This document shows, piece after piece, positions 33,802-45,226 of a DNA stretch of 64,000 nt. The stretch is from Archivesica marissinica (taxonomy: Eukaryota > Mollusca > Bivalvia > Venerida > Vesicomyidae). The translations under genes were made by a program, and so were the position numbers. Numbering within the stretch: position 1 is the first letter of the stretch; the number at the start of each line of letters is the position of its first letter. The DNA lies in NCBI GenBank assembly GCA_014843695.1, contig CM026397.1:33136056-33200055 (forward strand). The letters are read 5' to 3'. Under the pieces are notes generated by a model. It was not told where the DNA came from. It made no database searches and saw only the letters and a list, made by a program, of their open reading frames with translations.

Positions 33802-34170
33802 TATGGATAAAATATGGATAAAACAAAATGTCCACACGTCAAGCAAGGGATCATTTGTAGATGCTATTCACAACTAGACTACACAATATATTGTATGTCT
33901 AAACAATGTATGAAGAGAATACAGCTTGACAATACCCCACATAACCAGTAAAGGAAATGGAACCTTCAACTTGATACTGCTGAACAATCAGTAATGAATA
34001 TGATTGGCAGGCACAGTCTACTACAGTGAGTTAATCTAAAATAGTATGTGCAAGGAAGATAAAAATGTTATGGGCAAGGAAGATAAAATGATCTACAAAG
34101 CTATAGTTAACAGCAGACAGTTTCACAAACAAGAAACCTTTCATGAACAATAAACGTAATAAATAGCCCT

Positions 34171-34345
34171 TTGCCTGCTGCGTAAATAAAAATCACATTT
34201 GCAAACAACATATATCCAGATCAGCCGCAGAGTAATGCCATGTCTGATCAGGATCTACATTGTTTGCTATTCAGCCTAGTGTTTTTTAGCGTTTTTTAGC
34301 TCCACAATCCGAATAGCAAACAGCATAGCCTGATCAGACGGTTTA
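34171..34345 (+). mobile_element. MITE family D, copy 2, degenerate
   Basis: TTTGCAAACAACATATATCC, TCTGATCAGGATCTACATTG, GCTCCACAATCCGAATAGCA and GCCTGATCAGACGG follow the family D order. The terminal TTAA sites are not recognisable. Confidence 0.75.
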
Positions 34346-34393
34346 TCGAGACATCTCATATAAAGACTACCTGTTCTGAGCTGTTCATTTTCT

Positions 34394-34646
34394 TTAACCC
34401 TGTCCCTCATAGAAGCACCCCTTGACGCCATTACCAATACGACATGACAAACTGACAAAGTAGTACCCAAATCAATGCTCATAATAAAGGCCAGAATCTT
34501 TTAGTCCCAGTAATATCTATGGAGGTGGGATAGATATGGCGACTACTTATCCACTGCATGATAGCTAAATGGCTGTCATTTGTATGGAGATATAATAGTA
34601 TATTAATTTAAATATTAACTTAAATCTCTATGAAGGAAAGGGTTAA
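34394..34646 (-). mobile_element. MITE family E, copy 2, full length
   Basis: TTAACCCTGTCCCTCATAGA at the left and TCTATGAAGGAAAGGGTTAA at the right. At 253 bp this is the unamplified form of family E and serves as the reference for the expanded copies at 6378 and 47223. Confidence 0.9.
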
Positions 34647-34790
34647 AGTAAAAAAAAAACAGTATAAAGCAATGTTGTTCTATCTCATACCTTCCCAAAA
34701 TGAAAGTAAAACCAGTATGCATAGTTCAGAGGCACCAATCTATAAACATTAGTAACCTGCTACATAATTATATGTTTAATAGTTTGGCCT

Positions 34791-35033
34791 TTAACCCATT
34801 CAACCCCAAGTAACTGACATGGACTGGTCCATGATATTTTCAGACCAATAAATTAATAAGAAAATTACATTTGGACCAGTTCATTTATCAAAATGGGTAA
34901 TTTTTGCCTAAAAATAGTAATATTACTGGCAAAAAGTGCAGATCCTGATGAGCCGGCTCGTGACGAGCCGTCTCATCAGGATCTGCACTTTTTTGTAAGC
35001 CTATTGAGAGGCCTGTGGTGTTGAAAGGGTTAA
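34791..35033 (-). mobile_element. MITE family B, copy 8, full length
   Basis: TTAACCCATTCAACCCCAAG to GGTGTTGAAAGGGTTAA. Its central palindrome is flipped relative to neighbouring copies (ATGAGCCGGCTCGTGACGAG in a minus-orientation element), implying inversion or conversion of the hairpin. Confidence 0.93.
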
Positions 35034-35728
35034 TATGGGTGCATTCAAAGTATTACGTATATTTATATAAAACGATATGGTAATTATCTGTCACCTTTGA
35101 ATTCTCTCCCGTTGTCAAGGTATTTGCAGCTAGGTTTCATGTTAATAAATTATGTGCCAGTGGTTTGTGTATAGTTACTTGGTATATAATACTTATTTAT
35201 TTAATTTTACAACATCTCTCATTTATAACCTTTACTGATATTCCAGTTACAGCTATATTACAAACATGTTTGTTGGTACACCTTTATCATAGTTTGTTTA
35301 TTACAAAATCATAATCTTAATATGCTGGTAATCTTAATTGCTGGTAATCTAAACTGGTAATATTACCCCTGTGTTATTTTGCATTCAGATAATATTATGC
35401 GCTACATGTTAATTACCCAAATGAATCATATGCATAATGGCCAATAAAAATTATGCAAATGAGGTAATCGGAGACCTACCCATTTCAGCCATACACTATT
35501 CAATGGCTGTACCCACAAACATTTCACAGTCCCATAAATCTTGCTGTCTTTCAACCTTCAAACACATGATCCCGTAATAATACAAAAATTTGCATAAAGA
35601 AATACCAGGCTGACAGAACATTTAAACCCATTATCTGGTTCAAGAGCTATCATTTTTTTGCAATAGTCCTGCCCCAAGGTGTGCGCTGCTGCGACAACAC
35701 CTGTGTGCTGCTGACCTGAATGTCAAAT
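35034..35728. other. Unique sequence
   Basis: Short imperfect local repeats (CTGGTAATCT near 35322-35355). No gene. Confidence 0.45.
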
Positions 35729-36521
35729 GTATACTGCTTATAGCTGTCACAATGTATGCTGGTTCTAGCTGTCACAATGTACACTGCTTCTAGGTGTCAC
35801 AATGTATACTGCTTCTAGCTGTCACAATCTATACTGCTTCTAGCTGTCACAATGTACACTGCTTCTAGCTGTCACAATGTATACTGCTTCTAGCTGTCAC
35901 AATGTACACTGCTTCTAGCTGTCACAATGTATACTGCTTCTAGCTGTCACAATGTATGCTGCTTTTAGCTGTCACAATGTACACTGCTTCTAGCTGTCAC
36001 AATGTATACTGCTTCTAGCTGTCACAATCTAGCTGTCACAATATACACTGCTTCTAGCTGTAACAATGTACACTGCTTCTAGCTGTCACAATATACACTG
36101 CTTCTAGCTGTCACAATGTACACTGCTTCTAGCTGTCACAATGTACACTGCTTCTAGCTGTCACAATGTATACTGCTTCTAGCTGTCACAATGTACACTG
36201 CTTCTAGCTGTCACAATGTACACTGCTTCTAGCTGTCACAATGTACGCTGCTTCTAGCTGTCACAATGTACACTGCTTCTAGCTGTCACAATGTACGCTG
36301 CTTCTAGCTGTCACAATGTACACTGCTTCTAGCTGTCACAATGTATGCTGCTTCTAGCTGTCACAATGTATGCTGCTTCTAGCTGTCACAATGTACACTG
36401 CTTCTAGCTGTCACAATGTACACTGCTTCTAGCTGTCACAATGTACACTGCTTCTAGCTGTCACAATGTACGCTGCTTCTAGCTGTAACAATGTATGCTG
36501 CTTCTAGCTGTAACAATGTAC
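35729..36521. repeat. 25-bp minisatellite, about 31 copies
   Basis: The unit is TGTACACTGCTTCTAGCTGT + CACAA, with TATACTG, TACGCTG and TATGCTG variants scattered along the array. One unit near 36030 is truncated. Confidence 0.95.
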
Positions 36522-37100
36522 AGACCAGACCAGACCTGACCAGACAGGGTTCATTCTGGACATATAGAGATAGATTGTTTCTGGACCGACAGATTTCTGC
36601 TACTGATTCCATGTGGTCATAGATGACACACCACATCAAAACAAGTATGTTTCTGTCAGTCTAGAATAAGTTACATTTCCTTAATGTCAAAATCACGATC
36701 ATTTCATTCAAGACAAAAATCTGATAAAATAGATTACTGTATCCAATGCCATGTTCCTCAGGAAGTTTAGATTAGTTTTGTATCTGTTTTCATCAATGTT
36801 AGATGATCGTGTACAGACTTGTTTGAGCAATGATATAAATGGAACATGACTAGATCATGTTTGCTATCTGACTGACATAGCTTCTGGTAATGTATGCCAT
36901 TCCCAGCAGTCCGCAGCCAAACCCTGGCACCATCTTGCCAAAATAACCCGTGCTGAATCAAATTGCAAACAATATCCATTGTTGGTTTCGTGCTTTTTTC
37001 GTTTCTGTGTCAAATTTTAAAGATAATAAATGCTACATAGGCAAAATATTTATATTTATTATTTGCGTCGTCGATATGTAAAGTCCCTTAAAAGCATATT
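36522..37100. other. Unique sequence
   Basis: CAGACCAGACCAGACC-like short repeats lie near 36522-36545. No gene recognised. Confidence 0.45.
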
Positions 37101-37517
37101 TACCGTACTTACTTGCCTATAAGACAAGATTTGTATCATGTGATTATGGCTTCAAAGTGGCTTCCGTCTTATAAGGGAGTGTTAAAAAAAGAGATGGTAA
37201 TTAATTACCGTATATTGAAATAACTTAAAGGATATAACAAAAGCATAGACTTTCATAGATCTGTCTGTAAACTGAACTAACAAAAGCATTTTAGCAAATC
37301 AAATTTATTCTTGTGCATCAGTGCTTTTTTTTATATGATTTAACATAATTTACAGCGGTTAATTAATTTGTTTGGTCTTTAATTCTGAGTGGTTCCATTT
37401 TCTCAACCCGTCTTATACGCAGGTCTATGCAAAATACCACTGATTTAAGACCAAAGTTGGGGGTGTTGTCTTATAATTGAGATTGTCTTATAGGTGAGTA
37501 TGTACTGTAGGGACTAA
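37101..37517. mobile_element. Inverted-repeat element at the origin of the 40-bp array
   Basis: The left terminus TACCGTACTTACTTGCCTAT + AAGACAAG is an imperfect inverted match of GATTGTCTTATAGGTGAGTA + TGTACTGTA at about 37489-37517. A second inner CGTCTTATAAGGG / CCCGTCTTATACG pair lies at about 37158 and 37413. A related terminus, TACAGTACATACTCACCTAT, occurs alone at about 44261-44288. Confidence 0.65.
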
Positions 37518-39412
37518 TGATATACTCTTATAGGTGAGTATGTACTGTAGGGACTAATGATATACTCTTATAGGTGAGTATGTACTGTAGGGACTAATGA
37601 TATACTCTTATAGGTGAGTATGTACTGTAGGGACTAATGATATACCCTTATAGGTGAGTATGTACTGTAGGGACTAATGATATACTCTTATAGGTGAGTA
37701 TGTACTGTAGGGAGGACTAATGATATACTCTTATAGGTGAGTATGTACTGTAGGGACTAATGATATACTCTTATAGGTGAGTATGTACTGTAGGGTATAA
37801 TGATATACTCTTATAGGTGAGTATGTACTGTAGGGACTAATGATATACTCTTATAGGTGAGTATGTACTGTAGGGTATAATGATATACTCTTATAGGTGA
37901 GTATGTACTGTAGGGACTAATGATATACTCTTATAGGTGAGTATGTACTGTAGGGACTAATGATATACTCTTATAGGTGAGTATGTACTGTAGGGACTAA
38001 TGATATACTCTTATAGGTGAGTATGTACTGTAGGGACTAATGATATACTCTTATAGGTGAGTATGTACTGTAGGGACTAATGATATACTCTTATAGGTGA
38101 GTATGTACTGTAGGGACTAATGATATACTCTTATAGGTGAGTATGTACTGTAGGGACTAATGATATACTCTTATAGGTGAGTATGTACTGTAGGGACTAA
38201 TGATATACTCTTATAGGTGAGTATGTACTGTAGGGACTAATGATATACTCTTATAGGTGAGTATGTACTGTAGGGACTAATGATATACTCTTATAGGTGA
38301 GTATGTACTGTAGGGAAACTAATGATATACTCTTATAGGTGAGTATGTACTGTAGGGACTAATGATATACTCTTATAGGTGAGTATGTACTGTAGGGAAT
38401 AATGATATACTCTTATAGGTGAGTATGTACTGTAGGGACTAATGATATACTCTTATAGGTGAGTATGTACTGTAGGGACTAATGATATACTCTTATAGGT
38501 GAGTATGTACTGTAGGGACTAATGATATACTCTTATAGGTGAGTATGTACTGTAGGGACTAATGATATACTCTTATAGGTGAGTATGTACTGTAGGGTAT
38601 AATGATATACTCTTATAGGTGAGTATGTACTGTAGGGACTAATGATATACTCTTATAGGTGAGTATGTACTGTAGGGACTAATGATATACTCTTATAGGT
38701 GAGTATGTACTGTAGGGACTAATGATATACTCTTATAGGTGAGTATGTACTGTAGGGACTAATGATATACTCTTATAGGTGAGTATGTACTGTAGGGACT
38801 AATGATATACTCTTATAGGTGAGTATGTACTGTAGGGACTAATGATATACTCTTATAGGTGAGTATGTACTGTAGGGACTAATGATATACTCTTATAGGT
38901 GAGTATGTACTGTAGGGACTAATGATATACTCTTATAAACCAAGGTGAGTATGTACTGTAGGGACTAATGATATACTCTTATAGGTGAGTATGTACTGTA
39001 GGGTATAATGATATACTCTTATAGGTGAGTATGTACTGTAGGGACTAATGATATACTCTTATAGGTGAGTATGTACTGTAGGGTATAATGATATACTCTT
39101 ATAGGTGAGTATGTACTGTAGGGACTAATGATATACTCTTATAGGTGAGTATGTACTGTAGGGTATAATGATATACTCTTATAGGTGAGTATGTACTGTA
39201 GGGTATAATGATATACTCTTATAGGTGAGTATGTACTGTAGGGTATAATGATATACTCTTATAGGTGAGTATGTACTGTAGGGTATAATGATATACTCTT
39301 ATAGGTGAGTATGTACTGTAGGGACTAATGATATACTCTTATAGGTGAGTATGTACTGTAGGGACTAATGATATACCCTTATAGGTGAGTATGTACTGTA
39401 GGGACTAATGAT
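37489..39412. repeat. 40-bp minisatellite, about 48 copies
   Basis: The unit is TCTTATAGGTGAGTATGTAC + TGTAGGGACTAATGATATAC. It is extremely uniform; recurring GGGTATAATG variants cluster at about 37790-37880 and 39000-39300. One unit near 38936 carries an AAACCAAG insertion. It is the longest array in the window. Confidence 0.97.
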
Positions 39413-39917
39413 ATTCTCTAGAAGTTTATTTCTATTCTTATTGAACATTTTAGTTTAATCATATTGTATTGCTTGTTTGATATACAATACAATTACAAAT
39501 ATGCTTATACTTGAACACTGTCAGAATAAATATTTAGAGGCAAATGGGTTGGGCAACACGTTTTACCAACATTAGCTAGTGCCCTCCCCCAAGGACTTGC
39601 TACATAGTTTATCTGAAAGAGACTAGCTCCTCCCTAGCACCCTAGCTTACATTATAACATATTTCAGAGCCATGTAAATTTGTCAGAAAACTGGAAGAAT
39701 ACATATTTTATATTTGAACTAATTTATTCTTATCCTTCATAAATAAATCACTTATTTTTGCTTGTTTGTTTTGAATAATTCAATATTTGCATATTTTTTT
39801 TACAATCACAGAGACCTAATGCAAATGATGCACAGTCAAAATCACAAGTTTGTTTACAAGTTTCATCATAGACCATTATGATTATGCAACGCAAGGTCAC
39901 ATCGGCCTTGAAAAAAT
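39413..39917. other. Unique sequence
   Basis: Nothing recognised. Confidence 0.45.
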
Positions 39918-39926
39918 AAACAAAGT

Positions 39927-40203
39927 AGTCCAGTGGTAACACGTTGGACTGGTAATCCAGGGATCGCAGGTTCGATCTCCCCGTCTAACCCTAATAAAAT
40001 TAAGTCTTTCAGATGGGACGTTAAAACGAGGTCTCGTGTCGGTGCTTTACACCATGCACGTAAAAGAACCAGAGGAGACTATGGAATGGGTCTCTGTCTG
40101 TATCATGCACTATCCTCCAAAAATCTAAAATGACTAATCTCTTCAGGAGGCCTCGCTCATATGGGCAACCGGTAGCGATGATAAATAAACGTAAAACACA
40201 CAC
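39927..40203 (+). mobile_element. SINE-1, full-length copy
   Basis: The head starts AGTCCAGTGGTAACACGTTG and contains CAGGTTCGATC. The 3' tail is GGGCAACCGGTAGCGATGAT. A 9-bp direct repeat, AAACAAAGT, flanks it at 39918-39926 and 40204-40212. Confidence 0.92.
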
Positions 40204-40301
40204 AAACAAAGTTACAAACTGTGAATTAAAAATTAAATAAATCGAAGAAATAAAAAGGTGACATATATATATTGTTTTCTGATTACTATGGTATAAATGT
40301 T

Positions 40302-40935
40302 GAAGAACTTTTATCATAAGTATTATACAAACTTCAAAATGGGGCACACAGAGAGATAGGAATAACTTTTATTATAAGTATTATACAAACTTCAAAATGG
40401 GGCACACAGAGAGATAGGAATAACTTTTATTATAAGTATTATACAAACTTCAAAATGGGGCACACAGAGAGATAGGAAGAACTTTTATTATAAGTATTCT
40501 ACAAACTTCAAAATGGGGCACACAGAGAGATAGGAAGAACTTTTATTATAAGTATTCTACAAATTTCAAAATGGGGCACACAGAGAGATAGGAAGAACTT
40601 TTATTATAAGTATTATACAAACTTCAAAATGGGGCACACAGAGAGATAGGAAGAACTTTTATTATAAGTATTCTACAAACTTCAAAATGGGGCACACAGA
40701 GAGATAGGAAGAACTTTTATTATAAGTATTCTACAAATTTCAAAATGGGGCACACAGAGAGATAGGAAGAACTTTTATTATAAGTATTATACAAACTTCA
40801 AAATGGGGCACACAGAGAGATAGGAAGAACTTTTATTATAAGTATTCTACAAACTTCAAAATGGGGCACACAGAGAGATAGGAAGAACTTTTATTATAAG
40901 TATTCTACAAATTTCAAAATGGGGCACACGGAGAA
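40302..40935. repeat. 58-bp minisatellite, 11 copies, 174-bp higher-order period
   Basis: The unit is GAAGAACTTTTATTATAAGT + ATTCTACAAACTTCAAAATG + GGGCACACAGAGAGATAG. From the third unit on, three variants (ATTATAC..AACTT, ATTCTAC..AACTT, ATTCTAC..AATTT) recur in fixed order three times. Confidence 0.95.
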
Positions 40936-42495
40936 ATAAGACAAACCTTTTTTGAAAAGAAATTTTTTTAACCATATTTTATTGCAAATCAATATACCAT
41001 ACACATAATGATACAATACATAGCACGAAAATACAAATGGTTTGGGCCACAAATAAATGGTTTGGGCCACAAATAAATGGTTTGGGCCACAATATTATAT
41101 ATATATACAGTATAGCATACTTACAAATTTTGTGGAAAATATTCTGTACGATCAATTTTCACCATGTTTTCATTAAATCCTACGCGGATGCACTTTATAC
41201 TGGGGCTATTTGTCTTTCTCTATAACACCCCAAATATCCCACTCTTCTCCATGTACAAAAACATATCAGGTATATAAGTGTATCATGTAATGTTCACAAT
41301 TTTTCACTGTATAAACCGCTGACAGCTACATAATCTATGGTCAAAAACACCTATATCTGTTTCCTAGGCAATGAATCTAACATCAGAATGTCGTACATCA
41401 GTGATTTTACGAAAATATATCTATGTCAACATATCTCAAAAGGATGCGGACAGATGCAAAATTAATTCAATAATCGTTTACAATTTAAAAAAGTAGAGTA
41501 TCGTTTACAGAGTGCATGTCCTGACGACCATGAACACACACTTATTTTATTTTTTTAAGCCGTTTATTTAAACGCATGTAGAACAGTAATATACATGAGA
41601 ATGTATATTTTGCAATTTAAGATCCAATGCAAAGTTTCATTCACCTCTACAATATTAATGTTTCTTCTCAGCCAATCAGATTCCTTCAAATATCAATTAC
41701 CGTAGGTATAATTTTAATCGAAGCATCTGTATATCATTATATCAGTAATAGCCGACAATTAGATAGGTTCATATTCACTTTATTTTCCATTTATTACCGA
41801 ATGGGTAGATTACTATTCATCTATCTACCTTATCCACCAAGTTCAGAGTAAGTTTTCATTCATTTAAAGCACTTTCTAAGGAATTTATTACAGATTCAAA
41901 TAAGTTACTGCATAACTATTTTCCTCAGAATCGTAACTATTTTGTTGCATCTATTCCTATGTCATGCCTTATTCTTTAACAAATATTGTTTAAAACTAAA
42001 CTAAGCACTTTTTACTGAAACTATTTGCATTAATACAAAGCTTGCACTTTGGGTTGATCTTGAGATGCACACGTACACAAACTGACAATTTTGCAACCAC
42101 GGTTGGACAGTAACCCCATTTACTGTCCATAACATCTGTTCTATCACACCTTCCATCAACAAAACCAATGTATATCAATGAGAGAAAAGCCAGCATGTAT
42201 ACATGTAACAAGGGGAAACCCCATCACTGACAGCCCAATAACTAATGATCCCCACCTTATCACTATTATCAGTTAATTAAGTCCTGTCCATTCCACATAC
42301 TTGTAGGGATAAATCCCCAAGGGAGAGCCAACACTTAATCAGGCAGACTTCCTACTGTGTGCTGAAATGGATGCCTACTCAGTTTTCCAAAATTTCTGAC
42401 ACCAGTAAAATAGGTATCGTATATCTTTGGAAATAGAAGACTTATATTTTTAAACCTATTTCACAACTTCTTAGAAATGTGTTCTTATCAATCAA
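40936..42495. other. Unique sequence with one small tandem repeat
   Basis: A 20-bp unit, ATGGTTTGGGCCACAAATAA, repeats three times at about 41036-41092, followed by a short TA run. Otherwise no family or coding signal. Confidence 0.5.
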
Positions 42496-42721
42496 TTAAC
42501 CCTTTCAACACCAAGTAACTCAGATGGACTGGTCCATGATATTCATAAACCAATAAATTAATCAGAAAATCACATTTGGACAAGTTCATTTATCAAAATG
42601 GGTAATTATGTCTAAAAATAGTCATATCACTGGCAAAAAGTGCAGATCGTGACGAGCCGTCTCATCTGGATCTACACTTTTTGTAAGCCTATTTAGAGGT
42701 CTGTGGTGTTGAAAGGGTTAA
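42496..42721 (-). mobile_element. MITE family B, copy 9
   Basis: TTAACCCTTTCAACACCAAG to GGTGTTGAAAGGGTTAA. One arm of the central palindrome is shortened (GTGCAGATCGTGACGAGCCG). Confidence 0.94.
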
Positions 42722-42771
42722 GACAGGAGAAAGTGGGAAAATACATATTCAGTCCAAAACCAAGTAACTGT

Positions 42772-43000
42772 TTAGTTTATGCAAATTTATTTTAGCTTGA
42801 TTTGCGAAACAAGTTCTTACAACTTATATTAATCGCTCTCGAGAACTCATTCCTGATGGAGTCCATCGCCACGAGGAAGAGAGATGAGGCAATGTGGAAT
42901 TGAAATGCCTTGCCTAAGAGCACACTTGTAACAGCTCCAGCGGGGCAAGAACTTCGGGCCTTTCGCTCCTTAGGCGAACGCGCTATCACCACTTCCACAA
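42772..43000 (-). mobile_element. SINE-3, near full length
   Basis: The 3' tail TTTAGCTTGATTTGCGAAAC plus AACTTATATTAATCGCTCTC is at left. The head in reverse at right is GCCTTTCGCTCCTTAGGCGA followed by CGCTATCACCACTTCC. Confidence 0.85.
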
Positions 43001-43070
43001 GCAATTATTTGTTAACTGTACACTTGTTCAGTATATCATTCAATGCTCATTCTAGCTAATTCAACCGATG

Positions 43071-43288
43071 TTAACCCTTAACCTGTCGAATAAATTGGAC
43101 GGAATGTGCAAACAACATAGATCCTGATCAGCCGCTGCATAATCATAATCCCGCAAGTGATTTAGCTCCACCATCCGAATAGAAAACAGGATAGAGCCTG
43201 ATAAGATAGCATGTTCTGTGCCGTCCAATCTGGCTCTACGCTGTTCGCAAAAGTGACTTTAGTCATGATTGGAAGATTACAGGGTTAA
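43071..43288 (+). mobile_element. MITE family D, copy 3, full length
   Basis: TTAACCCTTAACCTGTCGAA at the left and ATTACAGGGTTAA at the right. It contains GTGCAAACAACATAGATCCT and GAGCCTGATAAGATAGC/CCGTCCAATCTGGCTCTACG. At 218 bp it is the unexpanded reference for the D elements at 6819 and 60079. Confidence 0.85.
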
Positions 43289-43314
43289 GACCAAGAAAAC
43301 CACCATTTCTTCAT

Positions 43315-43592
43315 TGTGTTTTTACGTTTATTTATCGTCGCTACCGGTTGCCCATATGAGCGACGCCTCCTGAAGAGATTAGTTATTTTAGATTTTGGAG
43401 GATAGTGCATGATACAGACAGAGACCATTCCAGAATCTCCTCTGGTTCTTTTACGTGCACGGTGTTAAGCACCGACACGAGACCTCGGTTTAACGTCCCA
43501 ATTTAATTTTAATTTTATTAGGGTCAGATGGGGGATCAAACCTGAGATCCCTGGATTACCAGTCCAGCGTGTTACCACTGTACTACAGATCC
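43315..43592 (-). mobile_element. SINE-1 copy, interrupted in its tRNA-like head
   Basis: Body and 3' tail are intact. The head reads up to ACTACAGATCC and is then interrupted by SINE-2; the remaining ACTACAGATCCG lies at 43852-43863. Confidence 0.9.
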
Positions 43593-43851
43593 TTTTTTTT
43601 TATTATCTAAGTTTATTTAACGTCGCTACCGGTTTCCCATTTGAGCGACGGGCAGTTTACCTAACAACACCTTTCCTGGGCAGGCTCCAGCGGTTAACCA
43701 GTACTTGGTGCACCAACCTCCGTAAGAAACTGCCAATTTTTTCATATAAATGAGACACGGTCTGAGCAGGGCTCGAACCCGTGACCATCAGAGATGATAG
43801 GTTACAGTGGTATACAAGTCAGCGACCTTAACCACTCGACCACAGAGGCGG
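43593..43851 (-). mobile_element. SINE-2, full length, inserted in SINE-1
   Basis: The left T-rich end and GTTTATTTAACGTCGCTACC correspond to the 3' tail shared with SINE-1. The head in reverse at right includes GCTCGAACCCGTGACCATCA and CTTAACCACTCGACCACAGA. The 11-bp target duplication ACTACAGATCC is at 43582-43592 and 43852-43862. Confidence 0.95.
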
Positions 43852-43863
43852 ACTACAGATCCG

Positions 43864-44407
43864 TTTCTTCATTCTATTTTAAACAATAATTTATAGACCA
43901 ATAAAACACTTTGCTCAAGTTTAATAAATAATCCTAAAAACAAACTCGATCAGGTGAGAAATTGTTTCACAAACTAAACTATTTATCATACAATTTCTAT
44001 GTAAATTTATCCTGGCGATAACTTTATACAACTATCAATTACAAGCTAATGTTGCTTTTGCATAAACGTATCCATAAAGGGAGATAATTTACATGTAGTC
44101 ATTTCGCAAAATTATTTTCATTTGTTGACAGATCCTTAAACTTTTGCTTAAAATCAGAACAATTTATTATCGAAAAATGGAACTCTTAGAGAATCATGAT
44201 TTATAAACATAAACAATAAATCTTTGTGTGTTGAGTGATTAGAGCTATTATAGCTACTACAGTACATACTCACCTATAAGAGCAACTAAATATTAAACAT
44301 AATTATATACCATGTGGCTGGCTACTCAATGCAAAATTCCCATAGGCCAACAGCCAATATTATTTACTATTCACCTCTGAGATATTATTGACCGGTCAAT
44401 ATTTTGG
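43864..44407. other. Unique sequence with an isolated element terminus
   Basis: TACAGTACATACTCACCTAT near 44261 matches the terminus amplified at 37489-39412. The rest is unrecognised. Confidence 0.5.
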
Positions 44408-44505
44408 GTAATATTGACTGCTGGTAATATTGACTGCTGGTAATATTGACTGCCGGTAATATTGACTGCCAGTAATATTGACTCCCAGTAATATTGACTG
44501 CCTTT
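44408..44505. repeat. 16-bp tandem repeat, about 6 copies
   Basis: The unit is AATATTGACTGCTGGT with GCCGGT and GCCAGT variants. Confidence 0.9.
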
Positions 44506-44569
44506 GACTACCAATCTGAATCTGTAAAACGCTCATTGGGATATTGCTAATAAAAACAATTCACCTCTC

Positions 44570-44648
44570 TTAACCCATTTCATTCTGGATACATTTAAAG
44601 GCTTTATGCAAACAACATAGATCCAGATCAGCCGCAGCGTGGCGCAAT
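44570..44648 (+). mobile_element. MITE family C, copy 4, left fragment
   Basis: TTAACCCATTTCATTCTGGA continues to CATAGATCCAGATCAGCCGC and ends at GTGGCGCAAT. The rest is missing. Confidence 0.85.
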
Positions 44649-44986
44649 ATTTATATATTATGATGTAATTAGCGCTGACTTGGTGGAACCTGCATGGTGC
44701 TATGAACATGGCGTCCATATCGTAACCCAGGGGTTGTGAGTTTGTATAAACTGATGGGGTCCCTCTCGTAACCAGGGAGTGTGAGCTTGGTGGTGTCATT
44801 AGGATAGAAAGTTAAATCCACATTACTTTTACTTCATGTCAATGCATTCAGCCAGCAAATTGGTATAAAGAGAGATTAAGCTAATGTTTTTTTTTTACAA
44901 ATTGTTGTGCACTCAAGCAAAATGTTTTATCAACTAAATTTGATGCCAATATTGCCTCTTTTCCCCAAAATTAATGTGCAGGCTTG

Positions 44987-45226
44987 TTAACCCATTTCAT
45001 TCTGGGTACATTTAAAGGCTTTTGCAAACAACATAGATCCAGATCAGCCGCAGCATCACGCTGTGTGCTGATCAGGATCTATGTTGTTTGCTACATAGCC
45101 AAGTGTCTTAGCAAGATCATCTGAATAGCAAACAGCATAGAGCCTGATCAGATGGCACGTTCCATGGCGGTTGATATGGCTCTGTGTTCTTTGCAAATAC
45201 TGTTTGAATGGAATGAACTGGGTTAA
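44987..45226 (+). mobile_element. MITE family C, copy 5, full length
   Basis: TTAACCCATTTCATTCTGGG at the left; the right end AATGGAATGAACTGGGTTAA has a small deletion. Both hairpins are present. Confidence 0.93.
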
